Origin: Stutzerimonas stutzeri | Lineage (GTDB): Bacteria > Pseudomonadota > Gammaproteobacteria > Pseudomonadales > Pseudomonadaceae | NCBI RefSeq assembly: GCF_019090095.1 | Contig: NZ_JAGQFP010000002.1 | Coordinates: forward strand, 1,984,001-2,048,000 | Direction: 5' to 3' | Length of the DNA: 64,000 bases | Part shown: positions 44,758 through 55,416 of the stretch, piece by piece | How the letters are laid out: each line of letters begins with the position of its first letter | Numbering within the stretch: the first letter of the stretch is position 1 | The notes under the pieces: model-generated | What the model saw: the letters and a program-made list of their open reading frames with translations, nothing else | What the model was told of the DNA's origin: nothing | Databases searched by the model: none | Translations under genes and position numbers: made by a program

Positions 44758-46530
44758 TCATAGGCCTTGCTCGCTCAACCATAGGTTGACTGCCGCCAGT
44801 TGCCACAGTTTCGACCCCCGCAGTGGCGTCAGTTGGCCCTCCGGATCGTTGAACAGTTTTTCCAGCATGGCCGGGTTGTAGAGGCCGCGATCCTGGCTCG
44901 GGTCGGTCAGCAGTTCACGCACCCAATTGAGGGTGTCGCCCTGCAGATGCTTGAGGCCAGGCACCGGGAAATAACCCTTCGGTCGATCGATCACTGCCGC
45001 CGGAATCACCTTGCGAGCAGCTTCCTTGAGGACGTATTTGCCGCCATCGGGCAGCTTGTACTTGGCCGGGATGCGCGCCGACAGTTCGGCCACGTTGTGG
45101 TCGAGGAACGGCACCCGCGCCTCCAGGCCCCAGGCCATGGTCATGTTGTCGACGCGTTTGACCGGGTCGTCCACCAGCATCACGGTGCTGTCGATCCTGA
45201 GTGCTTTGTCGACCGCTGCCTCAGCGCCTGGCTGGGCGAAGTGCTGCCGCACGAAGTCGCCGGAGAAGTCGCCCTTGACCCATTGCTGCTGCACGGTCTC
45301 GGCATATTCCTCGTAACTGCGGTCACGGAACGCCGCCAGATAGGCGGCGGCCGGGTCATCCGCGCCGTCGACCTGCGGATACCAGTGATAGCCTGCGAAC
45401 AGCTCGTCCGCACCCTGGCCGCTCTGGACTACCTTGCAATGCTTGGAGACCTCGCGCGACAGTAGGTAGAACGCGATGCAGTCGTGGCTGACCATCGGCT
45501 CGCTCATCGCCTGGAAGGCAGCGGGTAGCCGCTCCAGGATCTCTTTCTCCTGGATGCGCAACTGGTGGTGACGTGTCTGGTAGTGCTCGGCGATGAGGTC
45601 GGAATACTTGAATTCGTCACCGCGCTCACCACCGGCATCCTGAAAGCCGATGGAGAACGTCAGCAGGTTGTCCGCCGCGCCCGCTTCGCGAAGCAGGCCG
45701 ACCAGCAAGCTGGAGTCGACACCACCGGACAGCAGCACGCCGACATCGACTGCCGCGCGTTGACGCAGCGCGACCGATTGGCGAAGGGTCGCCAGGGTGC
45801 GCTCCTGCCAATCCTCGAAGCTGTAGTTCTGCTCGTCTTCCCTGGCACCGAATTCGAGTGTCCACCAGCGCTGCTGGCTGGATTTGCCCGTGGCGTCGAC
45901 GCGCATGAAGGTGCCCGGCGGCAGCTTTTCAATGCCCGCGATCAGGGTGTCCGGGGCCGGCACCACAGCATGGAAGCTCATGTAGTGGTTGAGCGCCACG
46001 GGGTTCAGCACGCCGGCGATGTCGCCGCCCTTGAGCAACGCGGGCAGGGCCGAGGCGAATCGCAGGCGGTCACCCGTCTTCGACAGGTACAGCGGCTTGA
46101 TCCCCAGGCGGTCCCGGGCGATGAACAGTTCCTGCGTATCGCGCTGCCAGATGGCGAAGGCGAACATGCCGTTGAGGCGTGGCAACAAGGCCTCGCCCCA
46201 GGCGTGAAAGCCTTTGAGCAACACTTCGGTATCGCCTCCGGAGAAGAAGCTGTAGCCCAGGGCTTCGAGCTCGGCGCGCAGCTCCGGATAGTTGTAGATG
46301 GCACCGTTGAAGACCATGGACAGCCCCAGCGCCGAATCGATCATGGGCTGGCCGGAGGCCTCGCACAGATCCATGATTTTCAGGCGTCGATGGCCCAATG
46401 CGACGGGGCCTTGGCTATTGAAGCCACAGGCGTCGGGACCACGAGCGGTGAGGTGTTGGGTGATGCGTTCAACCGCGGCCAGATCGGCCGGTTGATTATC
46501 GAAGCGAAGTTCGCCAGCTATGCCACACAT
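44758..46530 (-). CDS. asnO: N-acetylglutaminylglutamine amidotransferase (asparagine-synthase type)
   Basis: 590 residues. After Met comes the class II glutaminase nucleophile Cys2 (MCGIAGELRFD); the glutaminase domain has RLKIMDLCEASGQPM and VFNGAIYNYPELR. The synthetase half has the PP-loop LLSGGVDSSLLVGLLRE and SGQGADELFAGYHWYPQV. It converts N-acetylglutaminylglutamine to its amide with ammonia from glutamine. First gene of the three-gene NAGGN operon, with GGTAAGGATCC ahead of the ATG and an AlgU-like promoter upstream. Confidence 0.93.
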   Translation of the reverse strand: MCGIAGELRFDNQPADLAAVERITQHLTARGPDACGFNSQGPVALGHRRLKIMDLCEASGQPMIDSALGLSMVFNGAIYNYPELRAELEALGYSFFSGGDTEVLLKGFHAWGEALLPRLNGMFAFAIWQRDTQELFIARDRLGIKPLYLSKTGDRLRFASALPALLKGGDIAGVLNPVALNHYMSFHAVVPAPDTLIAGIEKLPPGTFMRVDATGKSSQQRWWTLEFGAREDEQNYSFEDWQERTLATLRQSVALRQRAAVDVGVLLSGGVDSSLLVGLLREAGAADNLLTFSIGFQDAGGERGDEFKYSDLIAEHYQTRHHQLRIQEKEILERLPAAFQAMSEPMVSHDCIAFYLLSREVSKHCKVVQSGQGADELFAGYHWYPQVDGADDPAAAYLAAFRDRSYEEYAETVQQQWVKGDFSGDFVRQHFAQPGAEAAVDKALRIDSTVMLVDDPVKRVDNMTMAWGLEARVPFLDHNVAELSARIPAKYKLPDGGKYVLKEAARKVIPAAVIDRPKGYFPVPGLKHLQGDTLNWVRELLTDPSQDRGLYNPAMLEKLFNDPEGQLTPLRGSKLWQLAAVNLWLSEQGL

Positions 46531-46560
46531 AGGATCCTTACCGGTTTAGCCGTTGGGGAG

Positions 46561-46588
46561 TGTGACTGACCCGCGGATCGTGAAGTTC
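46561..46588 (-). promoter_or_regulatory. Possible AlgU-type promoter of the NAGGN operon
   Basis: On the minus strand: GAACTT (perfect -35), 17-base spacer, TCACA (3 of 5 to TCTGA). The leader would be about 24 bases with the ribosome site AAGGA. Envelope/osmotic-stress control by AlgU fits the osmoprotectant role; the -10 is weak, so this is tentative. Confidence 0.4.
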
Positions 46589-46750
46589 AGCTTTTCAGAC
46601 CGGCGCGCAGGGCTCAGGACCGCCACTTGACGCGCATGCCAACACGTCTTGGCGCCGTTCGCGCCGCGTCCTGTCAGGTCAGTCGGGTTTTACAGAGAAA
46701 CAAACAAATGCTTTCATGTCAAACTTTGGTGTTCGACAGAAATCTGGACT

Positions 46751-47224
46751 ATGAGCGATAAAAATATTTCGGATCAAACTAATAGTGCACAGCCGTCACC
46801 GTTGGAGCTGTCCCTGTTCCAGGCGCTGCGACGCTTGCAACAGGACGCCGAAGTCCATGCCAAGCGGCTGGCGCGTTACGGGGGACTGAGCCCGGTGCAG
46901 TTGATGATCTTGCAGGTCATGGCCAACGAAGGGCAGCTGACCGCCAGCGCTTTGAGCAAGCGCGTCAGCCTGACCGCCGCCACCCTGTCTGGCCAGCTCG
47001 ACCGGCTCGCCGAACGAGGCCTGCTGCTGCGCCAGCGGGACGATCAGGATCGACGTCGGCAATGGTTGTTGCTGACGCCCGAGGGCAGGGCCCTGCAAAC
47101 GCAGGCCCCGTCGTTGTTGCCGCCGGAGTTCGTTGAGCGCTTCACGGCGCTGCCTGAATGGGAGCAGCACGGTATCGCGGCGGCACTGCTGCGCGCCGCC
47201 TCGCTGTGTGGTCCGACCGACTAG
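46751..47224 (+). CDS. MarR-family transcription regulator, divergent from the NAGGN operon
   Basis: 157 residues from ATG 46751; a longer frame upstream lies in the shared promoter region. Winged helix-turn-helix region with LSPVQLMILQVMANEGQLTA, ALSKRVSLTAATLSGQLDRL and the wing LLLRQRDDQDRRRQWLLLTPEG. The N-terminal ~18 residues are polar. The 220-base divergent gap to asnO suggests it may control the NAGGN operon, as MarR regulators often sit divergent from their targets; not proven. Confidence 0.9.
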   Translation: MSDKNISDQTNSAQPSPLELSLFQALRRLQQDAEVHAKRLARYGGLSPVQLMILQVMANEGQLTASALSKRVSLTAATLSGQLDRLAERGLLLRQRDDQDRRRQWLLLTPEGRALQTQAPSLLPPEFVERFTALPEWEQHGIAAALLRAASLCGPTD

Positions 47225-47253
47225 CGGCGCCCGGCCCGTTCAGCGTGTGACGG

Positions 47254-48108
47254 CTACAGACGGAACCCTTCGACGATGTGTTCGGCCAGCGTTTCGCTGA
47301 CCTGTGATTGGCTGCGATCGTTGCGCAACAGCACGATGCTGCTCACCGGCAACTCGGGAAAGCCTTCGGCCGGGCCCAGTTGGCGCATGTCCGGTGGCAA
47401 CAGGCTTTGCAGCTGGGCGGTAACGGCCAGGCCGGCCCCGACCACGGCCATCAGTGCCGATAAGCTGGGGCTGGTATAGGCGATTCGGAAGGGGGTGCCC
47501 AGGCTGTCCAGGGCGTTGCAGGCCCAGGCACGGCAGAAGCATTCACTGTTGAACACCGCCAGTGGAATCGGCCGCTGTTCGTGGACGTTGAAACCGGCAG
47601 CTTCGGCCCAGACGACACGTTCGCGCCGCAGCAGTTGGCCGATCTCCGTGCCGGGCTCACGGGTCACGATGGTCAGGTCCAGGTCGCGCCGTTGCAGCAA
47701 CTGAAATGATGGCTCGCAGTGCAGTTCCACTTGCACCAGCGGGTACGCCTGGGCGAAGCGTGACAGGATGCCCGGGAGAAAGCGCATCACATAGTCGTCC
47801 GGTGTGCCGATGCGCACGGAGCCGACCATGTGCGGCTCGCGGAAGGTGGTCAGCACCTCACCGTGCAGCTTGAGGATGCGTCGGGCGTAGCCGAGCAACA
47901 CCTGACCTTCGGCTGTCAGCCGAACCTGCCGGCCTTCACGCTCGAACAGAGGGCGCTGCAGCACATCTTCTTCGAGCCGTTTCATCTGCATGCTGATCGC
48001 CGACTGGGTGCGATTGACGGCATCGGCAGCCCGCGTGAAGCCACCATGATCGGCAATCGCCACGAAACTGCGCAGCAACTCGGCATCGATACTGGGATAG
48101 TTGGCCAT
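47254..48108 (-). CDS. LysR-family transcription regulator
   Basis: 284 residues, slightly short for the family. The N-terminal helix-turn-helix LLRSFVAIADHGGFTRAADAVNRTQSAISMQMKRLEEDV is typical; a periplasmic-binding-like effector domain spans about 90-280. FNVHEQRPIPLAVFNSECFC and the aromatic/Cys residues may line the ligand site. It is divergent from a DUF1127 gene with 94 bases between, a frequent layout in which the LysR protein controls the neighbour (inference). Ligand unknown. Confidence 0.9.
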   Translation of the reverse strand: MANYPSIDAELLRSFVAIADHGGFTRAADAVNRTQSAISMQMKRLEEDVLQRPLFEREGRQVRLTAEGQVLLGYARRILKLHGEVLTTFREPHMVGSVRIGTPDDYVMRFLPGILSRFAQAYPLVQVELHCEPSFQLLQRRDLDLTIVTREPGTEIGQLLRRERVVWAEAAGFNVHEQRPIPLAVFNSECFCRAWACNALDSLGTPFRIAYTSPSLSALMAVVGAGLAVTAQLQSLLPPDMRQLGPAEGFPELPVSSIVLLRNDRSQSQVSETLAEHIVEGFRL

Positions 48109-48202
48109 TCATCAATCTCCGAGATGGGAGCTATCAGTAACATTCGTTGGATTGATCATAGCGCTGGCCGGACACTGATGCCATCTCACTCGGAGGTGCA
48201 TC

Positions 48203-48442
48203 ATGAAAGGTCATGCTGAGTTTCTGAAAACCAACCCTATCGTCGTCCGCCGTAGCGTCTCATTCGGCCAGGTACTGCTCGGCTTCTGGCAACAGCTTCG
48301 CCGCTGGCACTCGCTGTATCGCCAGCGCCGGCAACTGGCTGCGTTGAGTGACGACATGCTCAAGGATCTTGGACTGAGCCGCGCGGATATCGACACCGAA
48401 GCCAATCGGCCCTTCTGGGACGAGCCGTTCCGGCGCGGCTGA
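48203..48442 (+). CDS. DUF1127 (YjiS-like) protein
   Basis: 79 residues. The C-terminal DUF1127 motif reads YRQRRQLAALSDDMLKDLGLSRADI; before it LLGFWQQLRRWHSL has the conserved tryptophans and basic residues. Small basic proteins of this family in alphaproteobacteria bind RNA and affect phosphate and carbon metabolism; in Pseudomonas they are uncharacterised. A GGAGG ribosome site lies upstream. Divergent from the LysR gene. Confidence 0.88.
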   Translation: MKGHAEFLKTNPIVVRRSVSFGQVLLGFWQQLRRWHSLYRQRRQLAALSDDMLKDLGLSRADIDTEANRPFWDEPFRRG

Positions 48443-48500
48443 AGCGTGAGCCGCAGCGGTTTTCAGGGCAGGCGCATCGCTTGGTCGTGCGGTCTGCGGC

Positions 48501-50474
48501 TCAGTCGGTTCGGCGAATGAGTTTGCGCAGCAAAAAGCGATTCGGGTGGCAGGCCTCGGCGATCTGGCGCGGCACCGGCAGCGGCTCGTCATCGAGCCAG
48601 GCAGCCAGCAGCTCGCCGGACAGCGGGGCGGTGATCAGTCCGCGCGAGCCATGAGCGGTGTTGACGTACAGCCCATCCAGCCAGGGGCAGGGGGCATCGG
48701 GCACCTGCCTGGCATCCTTGCCCAGCACCGCATAGGCCTCGGCGAAAGCGGCGGGATCGGCCAGCGGGCCGACGATCGGAAGGTAGTCGGGGCTGGTGCA
48801 GCGAAACGCGACGCGCCCGTGCAGCGCATCGAGCGGCTGGTCGCCAGCGTGCAATCGCTCGAACAGATCGGCCGATATCTCCTGAAGCATGTCGAGGTTC
48901 GAGCGGTGTTCCGCTTCGCTCGGTGCGCCATCGACCTCGGCGAAATTGAAGCTCGCCCCCAGCGTATGCAGGCCGTTGCGTGCGGGGGCGACATAGCCTT
49001 TGGCGCAGAGCACGGTGCGCAGCGCGGCGCTCTGTTCGGTGGCCTGCAGGCCGGTGATCTGGCCACGGATACGCTTGAGTGGCAGCCAGGCGCTCTGACT
49101 GAAGCGGGTCGCGTCGGCGGCGCCAGCGAGGATCACCACCGGCGCTTCGGCGAGCACCTGATCGTCCTGCAACGCTTGCCAGCGGCCGTCGATACGGCGC
49201 AACTCGACGGGCTGTCGCTGGCGGAGCACTTCGATAGCCGGGTGCGCGGTCAGCCAACGGCACAGCGCCGGAGGGTGTGCCCAGCCTGCGTCCGGGTAGT
49301 ACAAGCCGCCCTGATCCAGCGAGACACCGGCCAGGTCCTCGGCCTCTGCTGGCGTCACCGCGCGTAGCAGGTTGGGCGAAAAGGCCTCGGCAAGCGCCGT
49401 CTGCCGGGCCGCCTCTTTCTCATCGAAGGCGAGTTGCAACACCCCGCATGCGTCCCAGTCCTCGCCGCGTTGCAGCTGGCGCAGCAGCCGGCGCGTGTAG
49501 CCAAAGCTGCTGACGACCAGCTGCGAGAGGGCTGTCCCATGCGCTGAGAGCTTCAAATAGAGCACGCCCTGCGGGTTGCCGGAACCTTCCTGGGCGATGT
49601 CGTCATGCCGTTCGATGAGCGTCACCTGCCAGCCGCGTGCGGCCAGGCTGGCGGCACTGGCGCACCCGGCCAGCCCTGCACCGATCACCAGGGCTTGGCG
49701 TTGCGTGACTTTGACGCTCGGGCGAGCGAACCAAGGAGCACCGGCCTGTTCCGTACCGGCGATGAACCGGCCATTGAGGCTTTCCCATTTCTGGCCGAAA
49801 CCCGGGATGCGCTTGACCTCGAAGCCGGCTGCCTGCAACGCGCGGCGCACGCTTCCAGCGCTGGTGAAGGTGGCGAAGGTCGCGCCAGGCCTGGACAGGC
49901 GAGCCAGCTGTTCGAACAACGCCGGTTGCCACATGTCGGGATTCTTGGCGGGTGCGAAGCCATCCAGGAACCAGGCATCGACACGCGCTTCGAGCGTGCT
50001 CAGGCCGTCCAGCGCATCGCCTACCAGCAGCGTCAGCACCACGGTACCGAAGCGCAACTGCTGGAAGCCGGGGTTGACCGCGACATACTGCTCGAGCAGC
50101 TGTTCGGCATAGATCTGCAGGTCTGGCCACAGCGCGAGCGCGCGCCGAAGGTCGGCCTGGGAAAGCGGGTGTTTCTCGACGCTGACGAAATGCAGCTGCG
50201 CACCGGCGCAGGCGCTGCGCTCGAAGAGCGCCCAGGCGCAGAGGAAATTCAGTCCGGTGCCGAACCCCGTTTCACCGATGACCAGACGTTCGCCGGGTTG
50301 CAGCGCAGCGAAGCGCTCCGCCAGCCCGTTCGGCTGCAGGAAGACGTGTTCGGTTTCGGCCATGCCCGAGACGCGCGAGAAATAGATGTCGCCGTACTGG
50401 CGGGACTGCGGCTGACCATTGGCGTCCCAGTCGAGCTCGGCCGGTTGAAAATCACGGGAGGTGTGGATGGGCAT
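48501..50474 (-). CDS. mnmC: tRNA modification bifunctional protein MnmC
   Basis: 657 residues from ATG 50474, with AGGA nine bases ahead; in-frame ATGs at 50483 and further upstream are less well placed. The N-terminal methyltransferase (MnmC2, about 1-240) has GETGFGTGLNFLCAWALFE, and the C-terminal FAD oxidoreductase (MnmC1, about 260-650) has VIGAGLAGCASAASLAARGW and HGSRGLITAPLSGEL. It completes the mnm5(s2)U34 wobble modification: the oxidase removes the carboxymethyl group of cmnm5U and the methyltransferase adds a methyl. Full length, both domains intact. Confidence 0.95.
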   Translation of the reverse strand: MPIHTSRDFQPAELDWDANGQPQSRQYGDIYFSRVSGMAETEHVFLQPNGLAERFAALQPGERLVIGETGFGTGLNFLCAWALFERSACAGAQLHFVSVEKHPLSQADLRRALALWPDLQIYAEQLLEQYVAVNPGFQQLRFGTVVLTLLVGDALDGLSTLEARVDAWFLDGFAPAKNPDMWQPALFEQLARLSRPGATFATFTSAGSVRRALQAAGFEVKRIPGFGQKWESLNGRFIAGTEQAGAPWFARPSVKVTQRQALVIGAGLAGCASAASLAARGWQVTLIERHDDIAQEGSGNPQGVLYLKLSAHGTALSQLVVSSFGYTRRLLRQLQRGEDWDACGVLQLAFDEKEAARQTALAEAFSPNLLRAVTPAEAEDLAGVSLDQGGLYYPDAGWAHPPALCRWLTAHPAIEVLRQRQPVELRRIDGRWQALQDDQVLAEAPVVILAGAADATRFSQSAWLPLKRIRGQITGLQATEQSAALRTVLCAKGYVAPARNGLHTLGASFNFAEVDGAPSEAEHRSNLDMLQEISADLFERLHAGDQPLDALHGRVAFRCTSPDYLPIVGPLADPAAFAEAYAVLGKDARQVPDAPCPWLDGLYVNTAHGSRGLITAPLSGELLAAWLDDEPLPVPRQIAEACHPNRFLLRKLIRRTD

Positions 50475-50660
50475 GGCAGGCATCCTGACGCGAGAAGGCC
50501 GCGATTCTAGCAGCCGTGGGAAACCCGCAGCGGGTGCGCTTTGTCGCATCAATTCGGGCTGCCTGAATCATGCGGCTGAAGGCCACAGGCGCTCGGCACC
50601 GTTCACGTCTGCGTCCCGCCGCCTGCTAGGGTTATGCGAAGCCACGCTCTGGAGTACGCC

Positions 50661-52142
50661 ATGTTCGAATCCGCGGAAATCGGCCATACCATCGACAAAC
50701 AAACCTACAACGACGCCGTACCGGTTCTCCGCGAGGCTTTGCTGGCTGCACAGTACCGTCTGCGTGAGCAGGCACGTTTCCCGGTGCTTATCCTGATCAA
50801 CGGCATCGAAGGCGCGGGCAAGGGCGAGACCATCAAGTTGCTGAACGAATGGATGGACCCGCGGCTGATCCGCGTCGACAGTTTCGATGTGCCGACCGAC
50901 GAGGAACTCGCACACCCACCGGCCTGGCGCTACTGGCGGCGCCTGCCGCCCAAGGGGCAAACCGGAATCTTCTTCGGTAACTGGTACAGCAAGATGCTCG
51001 AGGATCGCGTCCATGGACGGATCAAGAAAACCGAACTGGAACTGGCCATCGACCGATCCCAGCGCTTCGAACGGATGCTCTGTGCCGAGGGCATGCTTAT
51101 CTTCAAGTTCTGGTTCCACCTGTCCAAGGAGCGCATGTTGGCGCGCCTCGAGTCGCTCAAGGACGACCCGCTGCACAGCTGGCGTATCAGTCCGCTGGAT
51201 TGGCAGCAATCGAAGACCTACGACAAGTTCGTCCGATACGGCGAACTCATTCTGCGCCGCAGCAGCCGCGACTTCGCGCCTTGGTACGTGATCGAGGGCT
51301 ACGACGAGCGCTACCGCAGCCTCACGGCTGGACGAATACTGCTCGAAGGGCTCAATGCCGCGCTCGATGCCGTCGACAGCCAGCCTTCCCAGCCCCACAC
51401 GGCACCCGTCGAGCTGAATGCCGACCGGCTGAGCCTGCTCAGCAGCCTCGACATGACGCAGACCCTCGACAAGGACGACTACAAGGCGCAGCTGACACAG
51501 GAGCAGGCACGGCTGTCGAAGCTGTTGCGCGATCCGCGTCTGCGCAAACGCGGCGTGCTGGCCGTGTTCGAGGGTCATGACGCAGCCGGGAAGGGCAGTG
51601 CGATCCGCCGTGTCACAGGTGCGCTTGACCCTCGCTTGTACCGGACGGTGCAGATCGCCGCGCCGAGCGAGGACGAACGCGCGCAGCCCTGGCTCTGGCG
51701 CTTCTGGCGTAACGTGCCGGCGCGTGGCGAGTTCACCATCTTCGATCGCTCCTGGTACGGCCGGGTCCTGGTCGAACGGGTCGAAGGCTTCTGCACGCCG
51801 GACGATTGGTTGCGCGCCTACACCGAGATCAACGAGTTCGAAGAGCAGCTGGTGGACGCGGGTGTGGTGGTGGTCAAGTTCTGGCTGTCGATCGACAAGG
51901 AGACTCAGCTCGAGCGCTTCAAGGAGCGGGAGGATACGCCGCACAAGCGCTTCAAGATCACCGAAGAAGACTGGCGCAATCGGGACAAGTGGGATGAGTA
52001 CGGGCATGCCGTGGCGGACATGGTCGACCGCACCAGCACTGAAATCGCGCCCTGGACGCTGGTAGAAGCCAACGACAAGCGCTTCGCCCGGGTCAAGGTG
52101 TTGCGCACGCTCAATGAAGCGCTGGAAGCCGCGATCGGCTGA
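50661..52142 (+). CDS. pap: Polyphosphate:AMP phosphotransferase (class II PPK2, two domains)
   Basis: 493 residues from ATG 50661 (GGAGTACGCC upstream). Two homologous PPK2 domains: N-terminal with Walker A-like INGIEGAGKGETI (about residue 50) and C-terminal FEGHDAAGKGSAI (about 308), each with a second motif (FFGNWYSKML; IFDRSWYGRVLVERVEG). The second domain keeps the typical DRSWY sequence and the N-terminal copy is diverged, as in characterised PAP enzymes, in which the C-terminal half carries most of the activity (from memory). It converts AMP and polyphosphate to ADP. Same neighbour order as in P. aeruginosa (pap then thiolase). Confidence 0.94.
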   Translation: MFESAEIGHTIDKQTYNDAVPVLREALLAAQYRLREQARFPVLILINGIEGAGKGETIKLLNEWMDPRLIRVDSFDVPTDEELAHPPAWRYWRRLPPKGQTGIFFGNWYSKMLEDRVHGRIKKTELELAIDRSQRFERMLCAEGMLIFKFWFHLSKERMLARLESLKDDPLHSWRISPLDWQQSKTYDKFVRYGELILRRSSRDFAPWYVIEGYDERYRSLTAGRILLEGLNAALDAVDSQPSQPHTAPVELNADRLSLLSSLDMTQTLDKDDYKAQLTQEQARLSKLLRDPRLRKRGVLAVFEGHDAAGKGSAIRRVTGALDPRLYRTVQIAAPSEDERAQPWLWRFWRNVPARGEFTIFDRSWYGRVLVERVEGFCTPDDWLRAYTEINEFEEQLVDAGVVVVKFWLSIDKETQLERFKEREDTPHKRFKITEEDWRNRDKWDEYGHAVADMVDRTSTEIAPWTLVEANDKRFARVKVLRTLNEALEAAIG

Positions 52143-52288
52143 GCGGGCGGCGTGCGCGGGCGCACGATGGTCGACCATATCCCCGCTGAATGGTCGTCGC
52201 CTTCGGCGAATGGCTGGAACTATGCTCCGGCCATCGTCAACAGACGGGCCGCTCTCGACGCGACCCGCCCAACCATTCGAGGTATGCC

Positions 52289-53473
52289 ATGCGTGAAGTA
52301 GTGATCGTCGACAGCGTACGGACCGGCCTGGCCAAGTCCTTCCGCGGCAAGTTCAACATGACCCGGCCTGATGACATGGCGGCCCATTGCGTCAATGCGC
52401 TGTTGTCGCGCAACAATCTGGACCCCAAGTTGGTCGAGGACTGCATCGTCGGCGCCGGTTCGAACGAAGGCGCGCAGGGCTACAACATCGGCCGCAACGT
52501 GGCGGTGCTGTCGAACCTCGGCATCCAGTGTGCCGGTATGACGCTCAATCGCTTCTGCTCCTCGGGCCTGCAGTCGATCGCCATCGCCGCCAACCAGATC
52601 GCCTCCGGCTGCAGCGACATCATCGTCGCGGGCGGGGTGGAGTCGATCACCCTGACGGCCAAGAGCAAGAACACCGATAACCTGTACAACCCGATCCTGC
52701 AGGAGCGGGTACCGGGTATCTATCACAGCATGGGCCAGACCGCCGAGCTGGTCGCCCGTCGCTACAACGTCACCCGTGAACAACAGGACCTGTATTCGCT
52801 GCAAAGCCAGCAGCGCACCGCACGCGCCCAGGCCGAGGGGCTGTTCCAGGACGAAATCGTGCCGATGAACGTCCGCTACTACACCGAAGACAAGAACACC
52901 GGTGAGCGCACCGAGCACGAGGGCGTGGTCGATCGTGACGATTGCAACCGCCCGGACACCACGCTGGAAAGTCTCGCGGGCCTCAAACCGGTATTTGCCG
53001 ACGACGGTTCGGTGACCGCAGGCAACGCCTCGCAACTGTCCGATGGCGCTTCGATGACGCTGGTGATGAGCCTGGACAAGGCGCTCGAGCTCGGCCTCAA
53101 GCCCCGCGCGTTCTTCCGTGGCTTCACCGTGGCCGGCTGCGAACCGGAAGAAATGGGCATCGGTCCGGTGTTCTCGGTACCACGCCTGCTCAAGGCGCGC
53201 GGTCTGCAAGTCAGCGATATCGACCTGTGGGAACTCAACGAGGCCTTCGCCTCGCAGTGCCTGTACTGCCGCGACACGCTGGAAATCGACAACGAGAAGT
53301 TCAACGTCAACGGCGGCTCGATCTCCATCGGCCACCCGTTCGGCATGACCGGCTCGCGCACGGCGGGGCACCTGGTGCGCGAACTTCAGCGCCGCAACCT
53401 GCGTTACGGCGTGGTGACCATGTGCGTTGGCGGTGGCATGGGCGCCGCGGGGCTGTTCGAAGCCGTGCGTTGA
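52289..53473 (+). CDS. Acetyl-CoA acyltransferase (thiolase)
   Basis: 394 residues from ATG 52289 (GAGG seven bases before). The catalytic set is complete: acyl-accepting Cys in NRFCSSGLQSIA (about residue 90), NEAFASQ, GGSISIGHPFGMTGSRT (His) and the second Cys in TMCVGGGMGAAGLFE. It cleaves or forms 3-ketoacyl-CoA in fatty-acid or related acyl-CoA degradation. No beta-oxidation partner is adjacent, so substrate chain length is open. Confidence 0.93.
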   Translation: MREVVIVDSVRTGLAKSFRGKFNMTRPDDMAAHCVNALLSRNNLDPKLVEDCIVGAGSNEGAQGYNIGRNVAVLSNLGIQCAGMTLNRFCSSGLQSIAIAANQIASGCSDIIVAGGVESITLTAKSKNTDNLYNPILQERVPGIYHSMGQTAELVARRYNVTREQQDLYSLQSQQRTARAQAEGLFQDEIVPMNVRYYTEDKNTGERTEHEGVVDRDDCNRPDTTLESLAGLKPVFADDGSVTAGNASQLSDGASMTLVMSLDKALELGLKPRAFFRGFTVAGCEPEEMGIGPVFSVPRLLKARGLQVSDIDLWELNEAFASQCLYCRDTLEIDNEKFNVNGGSISIGHPFGMTGSRTAGHLVRELQRRNLRYGVVTMCVGGGMGAAGLFEAVR

Positions 53474-53594
53474 GGGCGGAAAGCGTACAGGGGGTTGGTA
53501 CGTGCCGGTTCAACCCTCCTTGGAGCACTGTGCGGTGGGCGGAAGCATCTCGACGATGCGCCTCGGCCCTACGCCTGCGCTGCGTGAATCGGCT

Positions 53595-53665
53595 CGTGGG
53601 AGCGGTCTCGACCGCGAAACAGCCGGGCTCTGGTGCAATCATTCGCGGTCAAGACCGCTCCCACG
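53595..53665. repeat. REP/BIME copy 1 (inverted REP pair)
   Basis: CGTGGGAGCGGTCTCGACCG at 53595-53614 (continuing to CGAA, 53618) pairs with its near-exact reverse complement at 53642-53665, with one mismatch (C/T). It is the Pseudomonas-type REP (GTGGGAGCGG...GACCGCGA) arranged as a BIME with a 23-base spacer. It lies between the ends of the thiolase and fumC genes. Confidence 0.85.
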
Positions 53666-53694
53666 CGTACCTCTGCCGTTGTCTGGCAGGTCTC

Positions 53695-53735
53695 TGGCCT
53701 GAAGCCCTGCTCACATAAAGCTGGGCTTCAGGCCA
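53695..53735. repeat. Long hairpin between two BIME copies
   Basis: Perfect 13-bp stem TGGCCTGAAGCCC/GGGCTTCAGGCCA with a 15-base loop TGCTCACATAAAGCT. It can act in both directions, between the convergent thiolase and fumC genes, and may be a shared transcription stop or mRNA stabiliser. It is not the REP sequence itself. Confidence 0.7.
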
Positions 53736-53789
53736 CCGTAACGGCGTGGCAGACGGGCAGCACGTCGTTGCCCGTACGTGAATCGGCTG

Positions 53790-53860
53790 GTGGGAGTGGT
53801 CTCGACCGCGAACAAACCGGGCTCTGGCGCAATCCAATCGCGGTCAAGACCGCTCCCACG
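53790..53860. repeat. REP/BIME copy 2
   Basis: A second inverted REP pair: GTGGGAGTGGTCTCGACCGC at 53790-53809 against its partner at 53838-53860. It repeats copy 1 about 194 bases further on. The similarity extends to the leader GTGAATCGGCT and the spacer (CCGGGCTCTGG), so about 90 bases are duplicated in tandem. Confidence 0.85.
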
Positions 53861-53875
53861 CGCATCCCTTGGTAA

Positions 53876-55267
<1,392 letters not shown>

Positions 55268-55416
55268 GCCGTGCTCCATCGATTGGGTCTTCCCGTTAGG
55301 TCGCCTTCCAGCGGCACTGGTTCAATCAGCCGGGCGGGCTGTTCCTTGAGCGATTGGAGCTCCGCGCGCAGAATGTGTCCACTGTGACCCCTCTTTCGTT
55401 CGGCAAGGATTACCCC

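Noticed and set aside
50568..52178. Long ORF (536 codons) on the minus strand opposite pap
   Set aside because: It is the antisense of a clear PPK2 gene and arises from the high GC at third positions; its translation resembles no protein and lacks a ribosome site.
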